Shown here piece after piece: positions 36,764 to 50,139 of a stretch of 64,000 nt of DNA; position 1 is the first letter of the stretch, and every line of letters begins with the position of its first letter. Source of the stretch: Bimastos eiseni (lineage: Eukaryota; Annelida; Clitellata; Crassiclitellata; Lumbricidae); the NCBI GenBank assembly GCA_959347315.1, contig OY365810.1, forward strand, positions 5,909,857 to 5,973,856. Reading direction: 5' to 3'. The notes under the pieces are model-generated. The model made no database searches, had not been told where the DNA came from, and was given only the letters and a program-made list of their open reading frames with translations. The translations under genes were made by a program, and so were the position numbers.

Positions 36764-37950
36764 CTGTAAGGGAAAGCAATAACTATAAAGAAGCGTTGGA
36801 ATTATAACCTTGACTATTGGAACAATGCCACGGGACCTCACGCCAAGGGCTGTGAGAAAATGACAATTCCCATACCGATGTATTGGGTGTGGTAATTCTG
36901 CCAACGTGCTATTCAGAAGAGTTCCTGCTGACACGCATTTTAGCATTTGCTGCCATTTAATTTTGCAAAAATTACCTTGTGTATTTGCGCATTCTAACCA
37001 AAAACTAAATGCATATCTATATGGACCATCAGATATACAATTGAAGCACGTCAGTGTGGAGATAAAAACGCCCGCAGAAGGTAAATTTCCCTACCGATGT
37101 ATTGGGCGTGGTAATTCTCCCAACGTGGTTTTCTGAGGAGTTCCTGCCGACAACGCAATTTGGGCAATTTCTGCCATTTTTTTGCCAAATTTACCTTGTG
37201 TTATTACGTATTCTAACCTAAAATTCAATGCATAGTTACATGGGTCCATCAGTTATACAACTGAAGCTCGTCAGTGTGGAGATAAAAATTCTTGGTGTGG
37301 GGTCCCGCGCACAAGACGTTCACCTAATCAGGGATATCATCCTTCCAATAATCTAGCAAAAAATGTTCAGTAACTCCGTTCAGTAAACAACGTTTTCGGG
37401 AAGATATGGATCACTTATGAACTAATGGAACCAGTCAACTCTTGAAAAAGTTTCGATCAACAATGGCATCAGTGTTACATGTCTATCGATTGTCATGAAC
37501 AAGGTAATCACTAATCGATATGAAGTGAATGTTCGTTAGGCCTACTCACAGATCAAGATTAACCATGTCTTGCAATATTCATACATGCACCCCAGCAGAT
37601 GCCTAATGGCAGTGATTGACTTTTATGGGAGTAAATAAGTCAAAACAGTCGACTATTTCATTTCATTAATTATTTTAAAATACCTAAATATGCTAATTGA
37701 GCTATTTGAAGAGAATGATACGATGGACATTATAATTCGTTTACAAGCCATAATTATCTAGACCAGCAGACACATATCGTTCAAAGCGGTATTCGGATCC
37801 AATCCGATGCCAAAAGCAATCTCAAATTAGATTCCAACGGATCAGATAACAGCAGTATGTAGCAAACAATTTCCAATAAAAGAACTCCGCGGTCACCTTA
37901 AACTTGACTACAACGGATAAGATGACATCCTAGTAGACTTAATGCCTGAC
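36764..37950 (-). repeat. Hybrid 1187-bp intron
   Basis: The acceptor-side module of E37 is broken at about 37,080, where CGCCCGCAGAAGG meets TAAATTTCCCTACCG from the middle of another acceptor-side module. Two modules therefore lie in tandem with no exon or donor-side part between them. Downstream, the sequence follows the 6.5-7.2 kb type. Confidence 0.72.
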
Positions 37951-38061
37951 CTGTTTCACAGTTTGAACCAGTGTATCCCGATTCACAGATGCATGCGTAG
38001 TTGTTTAACTGCTCGTGACATGTTCCATGGACACATGGATTTGACTTGCATTCGTCGATTT
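37951..38061 (-). CDS. EGF exon E38, E4 form with His16
   Basis: His16, as in E07 and E18, with Ala23, Ser28 and Thr37. This links the locus to the edge region of the 10.7-kb duplication. Confidence 0.92.
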
Positions 38062-38988
38062 CTGTAAAGGAAAGCAATAACTATAAAGAATCGTTGGAAT
38101 TAAAACCTTGACTATTGGAACAATGCCACGGGACCTCACGCCAAGGGCTGTGAGAAAATGACAATTTCCATACCGATTTCTTGAATGTGGTAATTCTCCC
38201 AACGTGGTATTCAGAGGAGTTCCTGCAGACAACGCATTTTGAGCATTTGCTGCCATTTAATATTGCCAAAGTTACCTTGTGTTATTACGCAATCTAACCT
38301 AAAATTAAATGCATATCTACATGGGTCCATCAGTTATACAATTGAGGCTCGTCAGTGTGGAGATCAAAACGCCCGGTGTAGGGTCCCAAACACCACAAGT
38401 TCACCTAAATAGGGAAATTATATATAAAAATTATCTAGCAAACAATGGGCAGTAACTCCGATCAGTAAACTACGTGTTCGAGAAGATATGGATCACTTAT
38501 GAACTAATGGAACCAGTCAACTCTTTAAAAAGTTTCGATCAACAATGGCATCAGTGTTACATGTCTATCGATTGTCATGAACAAGGTAATCACTAATCGA
38601 TATGAAATAAATGTTCGTTAGGCCTACTCACAGATCAAGATTAACCATGTCTTGCAATGCTCATACATGCACCCCAGCAGATGCTCATAGGCCGTGATTG
38701 GATTCTAAGTAATGAAATAAGTCACAACAGTCGAATATTTCGTTTAATTAATTATTTTTAAATGCCTACATAAGTTTATCGAGCTATTTGAAGAGAGTGA
38801 TACGACAGATGATTTATTTCATACACAAGCCATAATTAGCTTTTCCACCAGACATAATTCATTCATCGCGCTATGCAGATCTCTTCCAATGCAAATAACA
38901 ATCTCAATTTCCAGTAAAAGAACTCCGCGGTTACCTTCGACTTGACTACAACGGATAAGATGACATCCTAGTAGACTTAAAGCCTGAC

Positions 38989-39099
38989 CTGATTCACAGT
39001 TTGAACCAGTGTATCCCGATTCACAGATGCATGCGTAGTTGTTTAACTGCTCGTTACATGTTCCATGGACACATGGATTTGACTTGCATTTGTCGACTT
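38989..39099 (-). CDS. EGF exon E39, V2/K4 form
   Basis: E-V-D-K-C start; counterpart of E22 and E27. The open frame past the donor ends near 38,819 after a point change there, sooner than in E27. It is paired with E40. Confidence 0.92.
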
Positions 39100-39658
39100 C
39101 TGTAATGGAAAGCAATAACTATAAAGAAGCGCCGGATTTATAACTTTGACTATTGGAACAATGCCACGGGACCTCACGCCAAGGGCTGTGAGAAAATGAC
39201 AATTCCCATACCGATGTATTGGGTGTGGTAATTCTTCCAACGTGGTATTCAGAAGAGTTCCTGCTGACAACGCATTGTTAGCATTTGCTGCCATTTAATT
39301 TTGCAAAATTTACCTTGTGTATTTACGCATTCTAACCAAAAATTCAATGCATATCTACATGGACCATCAGATATACAATTGAAGCACGTCAGTATGGAGA
39401 TAAAAACGCCCGGAGTAGGGAGGGGCCCATACTCGAAAAGTTCACCTAATTGAGGAAATCATCCATCCAAGCATCTAGCAAACAATGCTTAGGTACTACG
39501 ATGATTAAACTACGTTCTTGCGAAGACATGGATCATTTATGAACAGATAGACCCAGTCAACTCTTAAAAAGTCCCATACACGATAAGTTCACCTCCGAGG
39601 TTACCTTAAATTTCACTACAACCCATAAGATGACATCCTCGTAGACTTAAAACCTGAC

Positions 39659-39769
39659 CTGTTTCACAGTTTGAGCCAGTGTATCCCAATTCACAGATGC
39701 ATCCATAGTTGTTTAACTGCTCGTTACATGTTCCATGGACACATGGATTTGACTTGCATTCGTCGATTT
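39659..39769 (-). CDS. EGF exon E40, E4 form with Gly23/Leu28
   Basis: Gly23, Leu28, Thr37, as in E23 and E28, with which it shares the AAACC donor flank. Confidence 0.92.
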
Positions 39770-40707
39770 CTGTAAAGGAAAGCAATAACTATAAAGAATC
39801 GTTGGATTTATAACCTTGACCATTGGAACAATGCGACGGGACCTCACCCCAGCTGCTAAGAGACAATGAAAATTTCCCTACCGATGTATTGGGCGTGATT
39901 ATTCTCCCAACGTGGTGTTCTGAGGTGTTCCTGCCGACAACGCATTTTGTGCAATTTCTGCCATTTTTTTTGACAAATTTACCTTGTGTTATTACGTATT
40001 CTAATCTAAAATTCAATGCATAGCTACATGGATCCATCAGTTATACAACTGAAGCTCGTCAGTGTGGAGATAAAAATTCCCGGTGTGGGGTCCCTCGCGC
40101 GATAAGTTCACCTAATCAGAGAAATCATCCTTCCAATTATTTAGCAAAAAATGATCTGTAACTCCGATCAGTAAACTACGTTTTCGGGAAGACATGGATC
40201 ATTTGTGGAGTTCCTGCCGACACCGCATTTTGAGAATTTGCTGCCATTTGCATGAACAAACCAATCAATAATGGATGTGAAATTAATGTTCATTCGGACT
40301 ACGCAGAGATGAAGAATAACCATGTCATACATTGTTCATACATGTACCGCAGCAGTTGTCCATAGGCAATGATTGGCTTTTATGTGATTAAATAAGTCAA
40401 AACAGTCGACTATTTCATTTCATTAATTATTTTAAAATACCTAAATATGCTAATTGAGCTATTTGAAGAGAGTGATACGATGGACATTATAATTCGTTTA
40501 CAAACCATAATTATCTAGACCAGCAGACATATATCGTTCAAAGCGGTATTCGGATCCAATCCGATGCCAAAAGCAATCTCAAATTAGATTCCAACGGATC
40601 AGATAACAGCAGAATGTAGCAAACAATTTCCAATAACAGAACTCCGCGGTCACCTTAAACTTGACTACAACGGATAAGATGACATCCTAGTAGACTTAAT
40701 GCCTGAC

Positions 40708-40818
40708 CTGTTTCACAGTTGGAACCAGTGTATCCCGATTCACAGATGCATGCGTAGTTGATTAACTGCTCGTTACATGTTCCATGGACACATGGATTTG
40801 ACTTGCATTCGTCGATTT
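40708..40818 (-). CDS. EGF exon E41, E4 form with Ile20
   Basis: Ile20 and TCC for Ser33, as in E24 and E29. Thr37. It follows the same rearranged 938-bp intron type on its left. Confidence 0.92.
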
Positions 40819-41744
40819 CTGTAAAGGAAAGCAATAACTATAAAGAATCGTTGGATTTATAACCTTGACTATTGGAACAATGCCACGGGACCTCACGCCA
40901 AGGGCTGTGAGAGAATATAAATTTCCCCACCGATGTATTGGGCATGGTAATTCTCCCAACGTGGTATTCAGAGGAGTTCCTGCTGACAACGCATTTTGAG
41001 CATTTGCTGCCATTTAAATTTGCCAAATTCACCTTGTGTTATTACGCAATCTAACCTAAAATTAAATGCATATCTACATGGGTCCATCAGTTATACAACT
41101 GAAGCTCGTCAGTGTGGAGATCAAAACGCCCAGTGTAGGGTCCCAAACACGACAAGTTCACCTAAATAGGGAAATTATATATAAAAATTATCTAGCAAAC
41201 AATGGTCAGTAACTCCGATCAGTAAACTACGTTTTCGGGCAGATATGGATTACTTATGAACTAATGGAACCAGTCAACTCTTAAAAAAGTTTCGATCAAC
41301 AATGGCATCAGTGTTACATGTCTATCGAGTGTCATGAACAAGGTAATCACTAATCGATATGAAATAAATGTTCGTTAGGCCTACTCACAGATCAAGATTA
41401 ACCATGTCTTGCAATGCTCATACATGCACCCCAGCAGATGCCCATAGGCCGTGATTGGCTTCTAAGTAATGAAATAAGTCACAACAGTCCAATATTTCGA
41501 TTAATTAATTATTTTAAAATACCTATTAAAGTTTATCGAGCTATTTGAAGAGAGTGAAACGACAGATTTGTTTCTCGTACACAAGCCATAATTAGCTTTT
41601 CCACCAGACATAATTCATTTATCGCGCTATGCAGATCTATTCCGATGCAAATAACAATCTCAATTTCCAGTAAAAGAACTCTGCGGTCACCTTAAACTTG
41701 ACTACAACGGATAAGATGACATCCTAGTAGACTTAAAGCCTGAC

Positions 41745-41855
41745 CTGATTCACAGTTTGAACCAGTGTATCCCGATTCACAGATGCATGCGTAGTTGTTT
41801 AACTGCTCGTTACATGTTCCGTGGACACATGGATTTGACTTGCATTTGTCGATTT
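41745..41855 (-). CDS. EGF exon E42, K4 form
   Basis: Lys4, His12 as CAC, Ser37, acceptor CCTTCACAG: the counterpart of E25. A 1948-bp intron precedes it. Confidence 0.92.
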
Positions 41856-43803
41856 CTGTGAAGGAAAGCGATAACTATAACTAGGCGCCGAATTTATAAC
41901 TTTGACTATTGGAACAATGCCACGGGACCTCACGCCAAGGGCTGTGAGAAAATGACAACTCCCATACCGATGTATTGGGTGTGGTAATTCTCCCAACGTG
42001 GTATTCTGAAAAGCTCCGTCCGACAACGCATTTTGAGCAATTTCTGCCATTTGTTTCCTAAATTTACCTTGTGTTATTACGTATTCTAACCTGAATTTCA
42101 ATGCATAGCTACATGGGTCCATCAGTTATACAACTGAAGCTCGTCAGTGTGGAGATAAAAATGCCCGGTGTGCGGTCCCTCGCACGATAAGTTCACCTAA
42201 TCAGAGAAATCATCCTTCCAATTTTCTAGCAAAAAATGATCAGTAACTCCGATCAGTAAACTACGTTTTCGGGAAGACATGGATCATTTGTGGAATTCCT
42301 GCCGACAACGTATTTTGAGCATTTGCTGCCATTTATTTTTGCCAAATGTATCTGTGTTATTGCGCATTCTAACCTAAGATTCAATGCATATCTCCATGGC
42401 TTCGTCATTTATACAATTGAAACTAATCAGTATGGAGATAAAAACGCCCGTAGAAGGGGCGTATACTCTATAAGTTCTCCTGAATCGCGAAATCATCCTA
42501 CCAAGCGTCTAGCAAACAATAGTTAGTAATGCCGATCATTAAACTACGTTCTCGAGAAGACATAGATCATTTATGAACTGATGGAACCAGTCAACTCTTA
42601 TAAGGTTTCCATCGTCAATTGCATCAGTGTTATCTATCTATCTATTAATAGAGGTTTTAGTTAGATAGACAATACAGTTGCCGTTCGAATATCAGAAACT
42701 CCTTTGCAATACCTTGGCTGGGGTTATTCACCCAAAGTGGTCTTCGGCGGAATTCCAGCCGACAACGCATCTTGAGCACTTGCTGCATTTCTTAGCCAAA
42801 TAAAACTTTTATCATTGCCCACACTAACCAAATATTTAATCTATATTTACATGTGTCTAATCAATAATATAATCTAAGCACTTCAGAATGCAGATAAAAA
42901 CTACGAATTCAGTGCGACTTGGATCTCTCATGAACTGATAATATCAATCAACTCATGAGAAAGTTTCGATCGCCACGACATCAGTCTTTTCCCTCTCTTG
43001 ATCTCTATGAACAAGCCTATCAATTACGGATGACACCTAATTGTTCGTTAATCTCAAAAAGCCATAATTAGCTTATATAACAAACGCAATTCGGTCGTAA
43101 TCCGCTTTGCGGATCTTCACCTACAACTAAGGACCTCGATTTCCAGCAAAGGAACTCCGCGATCACCTCAAATTAGATTCCAACGGATCAGATAACAGCA
43201 GTATATAGCAAACAAAGCTCAATAATTCCCACCAGTAAACTACGTTTCCGGGAAAATATGGATCATTTATGAATTGATGGAACCAATCAACTCTAAAAAA
43301 GTTTCGATCGCATTGGCATCAGTGTGATCGTTCTATCGATTTGCATGAACAAACCAATCAATAATGGATGTGAAATTAATGTTCGTTCGGACTACGCAGA
43401 GATGAAGAATAACCATGTCATACATTGTTCATACATGCACCGCAGCAGTTGTCCAAAGGCAATAATTGGCTTTTATGTGATTAAATAAGTCAAAACAGTC
43501 GACTATTTCATTTCATTAATTATTTTAAAATACCTAAATATGCTAATTGAGCTATTTGAAGAGAGTGATACGATGGACATTATAATTCGTTTACAAACCA
43601 TAATTATCTAGACCAGCAGACATATATCGTTCAAAAAGGTATTCGGATCCAATCCGATGCCAAAAGCAATCTCAAATTAGATTCCAACGGATCAACGGAT
43701 AACAGCAGTATGTAGCAAACAATTTCCAATAAAAGAACTCCGCGGTCACCTTCGACTTGACAACAACGGATAAGATGACATCCTAGTAGACTTAATGCCT
43801 GAC
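41856..43803 (-). repeat. Extra-long intron with three exon-loss scars
   Basis: Close relative of 24604-26741 up to about 43,010 (offset about 17,252). After that it switches to a version lacking roughly 190 bp and resembling the 47.7-49.4 kb long intron. Confidence 0.7.
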
Positions 43804-43914
43804 CTGATTCACAGTTTGAACCAGTGTATCCCGATTCACAGATGCATGCGTAGTTGTTTAACTGCTCGTTACATGTTCCATGGACACATGGATTTGACTT
43901 GCATTTGTCGATTT
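43804..43914 (-). CDS. EGF exon E43, K4 form
   Basis: Lys4, Ala23, Ser37, acceptor CCTTCACAG. Its donor flank joins a Ser37-type end to a flank of the other intron type, with a six-base ATCAAC-type duplication near 43,693. E51 and E54 have the same arrangement. Confidence 0.92.
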
Positions 43915-44852
43915 CTGTGAAGGAAAGCAATGACTATAAAGAATCGTTGGATTTATAACCTTGACCATTGGAACAATGCGACGGGACCTCACCCCAGCTG
44001 CTAAGAGAGAATGAAAATTTCCCTACCGATGTATTGGGCGTGGTAATTCTCCCAACGTGGTGTTCTTAGGTGTTCCTGCCGACAACGCATTTTGTGCAAT
44101 TTCTTCCATTTTTCTTGCCAAATTTACCTTGTGTTATTACGTATTCTAATCTAAAATTCAATGCATAGCTACATGGATCCATCAGTTATACAACTGAAGC
44201 TCGTCAGTGTGGAGATAAAAATGCCCGGTGTGGGGTCTCTCGCGCGATAAGTTCACCTAATCAGAGAAATCATCCTTCCAATTATTTAGCAAAAAATGAT
44301 CTGTAACTCCGATCAGTAAACTACGTTTTCGGGAAGACATGTATCATTTGTGGAGTTCCTGCCGACACCGCATTTTGAGCATTTGCTGCCATTTGCATGA
44401 ACAAACCAATCAATACTGGATGTGAAATTAAAGTTCGTTCGGACTACGCAGAGATGAAGAATAACCATGTCATGCATTGTTCATACATGCACCGCAGTAG
44501 TTGTCCATAGGCAATGATTGGCTTTTATGTGATTAAATAAGTCAAAACAGTCGACTATTTCATTTCATTAATTATTTTAAAATACCTAAATATGCTAATT
44601 GAGCTATTTGAAGAGAGTGATACGATGGACATTATAAATCGTTTACAAGCCATAATTATCTAGACCAGCAGACATATATCGTTCAAAGCGGTATTCGGAT
44701 CCAATCCGATGCCAAAAGCAACCTTAAATTAGATTCCAACGGATCAGATAACAGCAGTATGTAGCAAACAATTTCCAATAAAAGAACTTCGCGGTCACCT
44801 TAAACTTGACTACAACGGATAAGATGACATCCTAGTAGACTTAAAGCCTGAC

Positions 44853-44963
44853 CTGTTTCACAGTTTGAACCAGTGTATCCCGATTCACAGATGCATGCGT
44901 AGTTGTTTAACTGCTCGTTACATGTTCCATGGACACATGGATTTGACTTGCATTCGTCGATTT
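44853..44963 (-). CDS. EGF exon E44, E4 form
   Basis: Standard residues with Ala23, Ser28 and Thr37. Close counterpart of E52, including the flanking CTTCGCGG change. Confidence 0.93.
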
Positions 44964-45887
44964 CTGTAAAGGAAAGCAATAACTATAAAGAATCGTTGGA
45001 ATTATAACCTTGACCATTGGAACAATGCCACGGGAACTCACGCCAGCTGCTAAGAGAGAATGTAAATTTCCCTACCGTTGTATTGGGCGTGGTAATTCTC
45101 CCAACGTGGTTTTCTGAGGAGTTCCTGCTGACAACGCAGTTTGGGCAATTTCTGCCATTTTTTTGCCAAATTTACCTTGTGTTATTACGTATTCTAACAT
45201 AAAATTCAATGCATATCTACATGGGTCCATCAGTTATACAACTGAAGCTCGTCAGTGTGGAGATAAAAATGCCCGGTGTGGGGTCCCTCGCACGATAAGT
45301 TCACCTAATCAGGGAAATCATCCATCCAATTATCTTGCAAAAAATGATCAGTAACTCCGATCAGTAAACTACGTTTTCGGGAAGATATGGATCACTTATG
45401 AACTAATGGAACCAGTCAACTCTTAAGAATGTTTCGATCAACAATGGCATCAGTGTTACATGTCTATCGATTGTCATGAACAAGGTAATCACTAATCGAT
45501 ATGAAATAAATGTTCGTTAGGCCTACTCACAGATCAAGATTAACCATATCTTGCAATGCTCATACATGCACCCCAGCAGATACCCATAGGCCGTGATTGG
45601 CTTTTAAGTAATGAAATAAGTCACAACAGTCGAATATTTCGTTTAATTGATTATTTTAAAATGCCTACATAAGCTTATCGAGCTATTTGAAGAGAGTGAT
45701 ACGACAGATGATTTATTTCGCACACAAGCCATAATTAGCTTTTCCACCAGACATAATTCATTCATCGCGCTATGCAGATCTATTCCGATGCAAATAACAA
45801 TCTCAATTTCCAGTAAAAGAACTCCGCGGTTACCTTCGACTTGACTACAACGGATAAGATGACATCCTAGTAGACTTAAAGCCTGAC

Positions 45888-45998
45888 CTGATTCACAGTT
45901 TGAACCAGTGTATCCCGATTCACAGATGCATGCGTAGTTGTTTAACTGCTCGTTACATGTTCCATGGACACATGGATTTGACTTGCATTTGTCGATTT
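45888..45998 (-). CDS. EGF exon E45, K4 form
   Basis: Lys4, Ala23, Ser37, short acceptor tract. It is the downstream partner of the degenerate E46 across 558 bp. Confidence 0.92.
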
Positions 45999-46556
45999 CT
46001 GTAAAGGAAGCAATAACTATAAAGAAGCGCCGGATTTATAACTTTGACTATTGGAACAATGCCACGGGGTCTCATGCCAAGGCATGTCAGAAAATGACAA
46101 TTCCCATACCGATGTATTGGGTGTGGTAATGCTGCCAACGTGGTATTCAGAGGAGTTCCTGCTGACAGCGCAATTTTAGCATTTGCTGCCATTTAATTTT
46201 GCAAAATTTACCTTGTGTATTTACGCATTCTAACCAAAAATTAAATTTATATCTACATGGACCATCAGATATACAATTGAAGCACGTCAGTGTGGAGATA
46301 AAAACGCCCGGAGTAGGGAGGGGCCAATACTCGAAAAATTCACCTAATTGAGGAAATCATCCTTCCAAGCATCTAGCAAACAATGCTTAGGTACTACGAT
46401 GATTAAACTACGTTCTCCAGAAGACATGGATCATTTATGAACTGATAGATCCAGTCAACTCTTAAAAAGTCCCATACACGATAAGTTCACCAATGCCGTC
46501 ACCTTAAACTTGACTACAAAGCATCAGATGACATCCTCGTAGACTTAAAGCCTGAC

Positions 46557-46667
46557 CTGTTTCACAATTTGAACCAGTGTATCCCGATTCACAGATGCAT
46601 CGGGAGTTGTTTGACTGCTCGTTACATGTTCCATTGACACATGGATTTGACTTGCTTTCGTCGATTT
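46557..46667 (-). CDS. EGF exon E46, degenerate: Cys5 lost
   Basis: Like E20, Cys5 is Ser, His12 Asn, Leu19 Ser, Tyr22 Ser and Ala23 Arg, but Lys6 is kept. The exon is open and spliceable in principle (acceptor CCATTTCAG). Sharing these changes with E20, 26.9 kb away, shows the damage came before their duplication. Confidence 0.82.
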
Positions 46668-47591
46668 CTGAAATGGAAAGCAATAACTATAAAGAATCGT
46701 TGGAATTATAACCATGACTATTGCAACAATGCCATGTGACCTCACGCTAGCTGCTAAGAGAGACTGAAAATTTCCTTACCGATGTATTGGGCGTGGTAAT
46801 TCTCCCAACGTCGTACTCCGAGAGAGTTCCTGCCGACAACGCATTTTCAGCATTTGCTGCCATTTATATTTCCCAATTATACCTTTTGTTATTACGCATT
46901 ATATCCTCAAATTCAAAGCATATCTACGTGGGTCCATCAGTTATACAATTGATGCTCGTCAGTGTGGAAATAAAAACGCCCGGTGTAGGGTCCCATACAC
47001 GATAAGTTCACCTTAAAAAGTTAAATCATCCTTAAAAATCATCTAGAAACAATGATCAGTAACTCCGATCAATAAGCTACGTTTTCGGGAAGATATGGAT
47101 CATTTATGAACTAATGGAACCAGTCAACTCTTTAAAAAGTTTCGATCGTCAATGACGTAAGTGTTATATGTCTATCGCATGTCATGAACAAACCAATCAC
47201 TAATCGATATAAAAAATTGTTCGTTAGGCCTACTCACAGATCAAGATTAACCATGTCATGCTTTGCTCATACATGCAACCCAGCAGATGTCCATAGGCCG
47301 TGATTGGCTATTAAGTAATGAAAAAAGCCACAACACTCGAATATTTCGTTTAAATTTATTACTTTAAAATACCTATGTATGTTTATTGAGCTATTTGAAG
47401 AGAGTGATACGACAGATTTTTTGGTACACAAGCCATAATTAGCTTTTCCACCAGACATAATTCATTCATCGCGCTATGGAGATCTATTCCGATGCAAATA
47501 ACAATCTCAGTTTCCAGCAAAAGAACTCCGCAGTCACCTTCGCCTTGACTACAACGGATAAGATGACATTCTAGTAGACTTAAAGCCTGAC

Positions 47592-47702
47592 CTGATTCAC
47601 AGTTTGAACCAGTGTATCCCGATTCACAGATGCATGCGTAGTTGTTTAACTGCTCGTTACATGTTCCATGGACACATGGATTTGACTTGCATTTGTCGAT
47701 TT
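47592..47702 (-). CDS. EGF exon E47, K4 form
   Basis: Lys4, Ala23, Ser28, Ser37. A 1660-bp intron with two exon-loss scars precedes it, as for E01 and E12. Confidence 0.92.
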
Positions 47703-49362
47703 CTGTAAAGGAAGCAATAACTATAAAGAAGCGCCGGATTTATAACTTTGACTATTGGAACAATGCCACGGGACCTCACGCCAAGGCCTGCGCGAAAATG
47801 ACAATTCCCATACCGATGTATTGGGTGTGGTAATGCTGCCAACGTGGTATTCAGAGGAGTTCCTGCTGACAGCGCAATTTTAGCATTTGCTGCCATTTAA
47901 TTTTGCAAAATTTACCTTGTGTATTTACGCATTCTAACCAAAAATTAAATTCATATCTACATGGACCATCAGATATACAATTGAAGCACGTCAGTGTGGA
48001 GATAAAAACGCCCGCAGAAGGGGCCTATACTCGAAAAGTTCACCTAATTGAGGAAATCATCCTTCCAAGCATCTAGCAAACAATGCTTAGGTACTACGAT
48101 GATTAAACTACGTTATCGAGAAGACATGGATTATTTATGAACAGATAGAACCAGTCAACTCTTAAAAAGTTTCCATCGTCAATGGCATCAGTGTTATCAA
48201 TCTATTTATTGATAGAGGATATAGATAGATAGATAATACAAAGGCCGTTAGAACGTTAGAAACTCTTTGCATTACTTAGGGTGGGTTATTCTCCCAAAGT
48301 GGTCTTCGGCGGAATTCCAGCAGCCAACGCCTTGTGAGCAGTTGCTGCATTTGTTGGCCAAATAAAACTTTTGTTATTGCGCACACTAACCAAATATTTA
48401 ATCTATATCGACATGAGTCTAATCACTAATATAATCTAAGCACTTCAGAATGCAGATATAAACCACGACATCAGTGCGACTTGGATCTCTTATAAGCTGA
48501 TAAGATCAATCAACTCATGAGAAAGTTTCGATCGCCACGACATCAGTCCTATCTCTCTCTTGACATGTAAGTACAAGCCTATCAATTACGGATGACACCT
48601 AAATGTTCCTTAATCTTAAAAAGCCATAATTAGCTTATATAACAAACGCAATTCGGTCGTAATCCGCTTTGCGGATCTTCACCTACAACTAAGGACCTCG
48701 ATTTTCAGCAAAGGAACTCCGCGATCACCTCAAATTAGATTCCAACGGATCAGATAACAGCAGTATATAGCAAACAAAGCTCAGTAATTCCGATCAGTAA
48801 ATTACGTTTCCGGGAAAATATGGATCATTTATGAATTGATGGAACCAATCAACTCTAATAAAGTTTCGATCGCATTGGCATCAGTGTGATCGTTCTATCG
48901 ATTTGCATGAACAAACCAATCAATAATGGATGTGAAATTAATGTTCGTTCGGACTACGCAGAGATGAAGAATAACCATGTCATACATTGTTCATACATGC
49001 ACCGCAGTAGTTGTCCATAGGCAATGATTGGCTTTTATGTGATTAAATAAGTCAAAACAGTCGACTATTTCATTTCATTAATTATTTTGAAATACCTAAA
49101 TATGCTAATTGAGCTATTTGAAGAGAGTGATACGATGGACATTATAAATCGTTTACAAGCCATAATTATCTAGACCAGCAGACATATATCGTTCAAAGCG
49201 GTATTCGGATCCAATCCGATGCCAAAAGCAACCTTAAATTAGATTCCAACGGATCAGATAACAGCAGTATGTAGCAAACAATTTCCAATAAAAGAACTTC
49301 GCGGTCACCTTAAACTTGACTACAACGGATAAGATGACATCCTAGTAGACTTAAAGCCTGAC
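47703..49362 (-). repeat. Long intron with two exon-loss scars
   Basis: Same class as 1088-2746, with junctions near 48,215-48,240 and 48,739-48,790. No coding exon is visible. Confidence 0.7.
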
Positions 49363-49473
49363 CTGATTCACAGTTTGAACCAGTGTATCCCGATTCACAG
49401 ATGCATGCGTAGTTGTTTAACTGCTCGTTACATGTTCCATGGACACATGGATTTGACTTGCATTTGTCGATTG
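49363..49473 (-). CDS. EGF exon E48, A1/K4 form
   Basis: A-I-D-K-C start, as in E19 and E30, with Ser37. It is paired with E49 across a 555-bp intron that shares unique bases with the E30-E31 intron. Confidence 0.92.
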
Positions 49474-50028
49474 CTGTAATGGAAAGCAATAACTATAAAG
49501 AAGCGCCGGATTTATCACTTTGACTATTGGAACAATGCCACGGGGTCTCATGCCAAGGCATGTCAGAAAATGACAATTCCCATACCGATGTATTGGGTGT
49601 GGTAATGCTGCCAACGTGGTATTCAGAGGAGTTCCTGCTGACAACGCAATTTTAGCATTTGCTGCCATTTAATTTTGCAAAATTTACCTTGTGTATTTAC
49701 GCATTCTAACCAAAAATTAAATTCATATCTACATGGACCATCAGATATACAATTGAAGCACGTCAGTGTGGAGATAAAAACGCCCGCAGAAGAGGCCTAT
49801 ACTCGAAAAGTTCACCTAATTGAGGAAATCATCCTTCCAACCATCTAGCAAACAATGCTTAGGCACTACGATGATTAAACTACGTTCTCGAGAAGACATG
49901 GATCATTTATGCACTGATAGATCCAGTCAACTCTTAAAAAGTCCCATACACGATAAGTTCACCAATGCGGTCAACTTAAACTTGACTACAAAGCATCAGA
50001 TGACATCCTCGTAGACTTAAAGCCTGAC

Positions 50029-50139
50029 CTGTTTCACAGTTTGAACCAGTGTATCCCGATTCACAGATGCATGCGTAGTTGTTTAACTGCTCGTTACATG
50101 TTCCATGGACACATGGATTTGACTTGCATTCGTCGATTT
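50029..50139 (-). CDS. EGF exon E49, E4 form
   Basis: Ala23, Ser28 and Thr37; counterpart of E31 in the other A1/K4-containing pair. Confidence 0.93.

Larger units (their letters stand above)
38433..43010. repeat. 4.6-kb block paralogous to 21,180-25,757
   Basis: Right-hand partner. Its first 3 kb also match 27,290-30,297 (E27-E29) at an offset of about 11,210 bp, so this part exists three times in the window. Confidence 0.8.
45610..47480. repeat. Block with degenerate exon, partner of 18,720-20,600
   Basis: Contains E45 and E46. The same flank type without the degenerate exon recurs left of E53 and E56 (about 54,655-54,800 and 58,510-58,660), pointing to repeated exchange. Confidence 0.72.
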
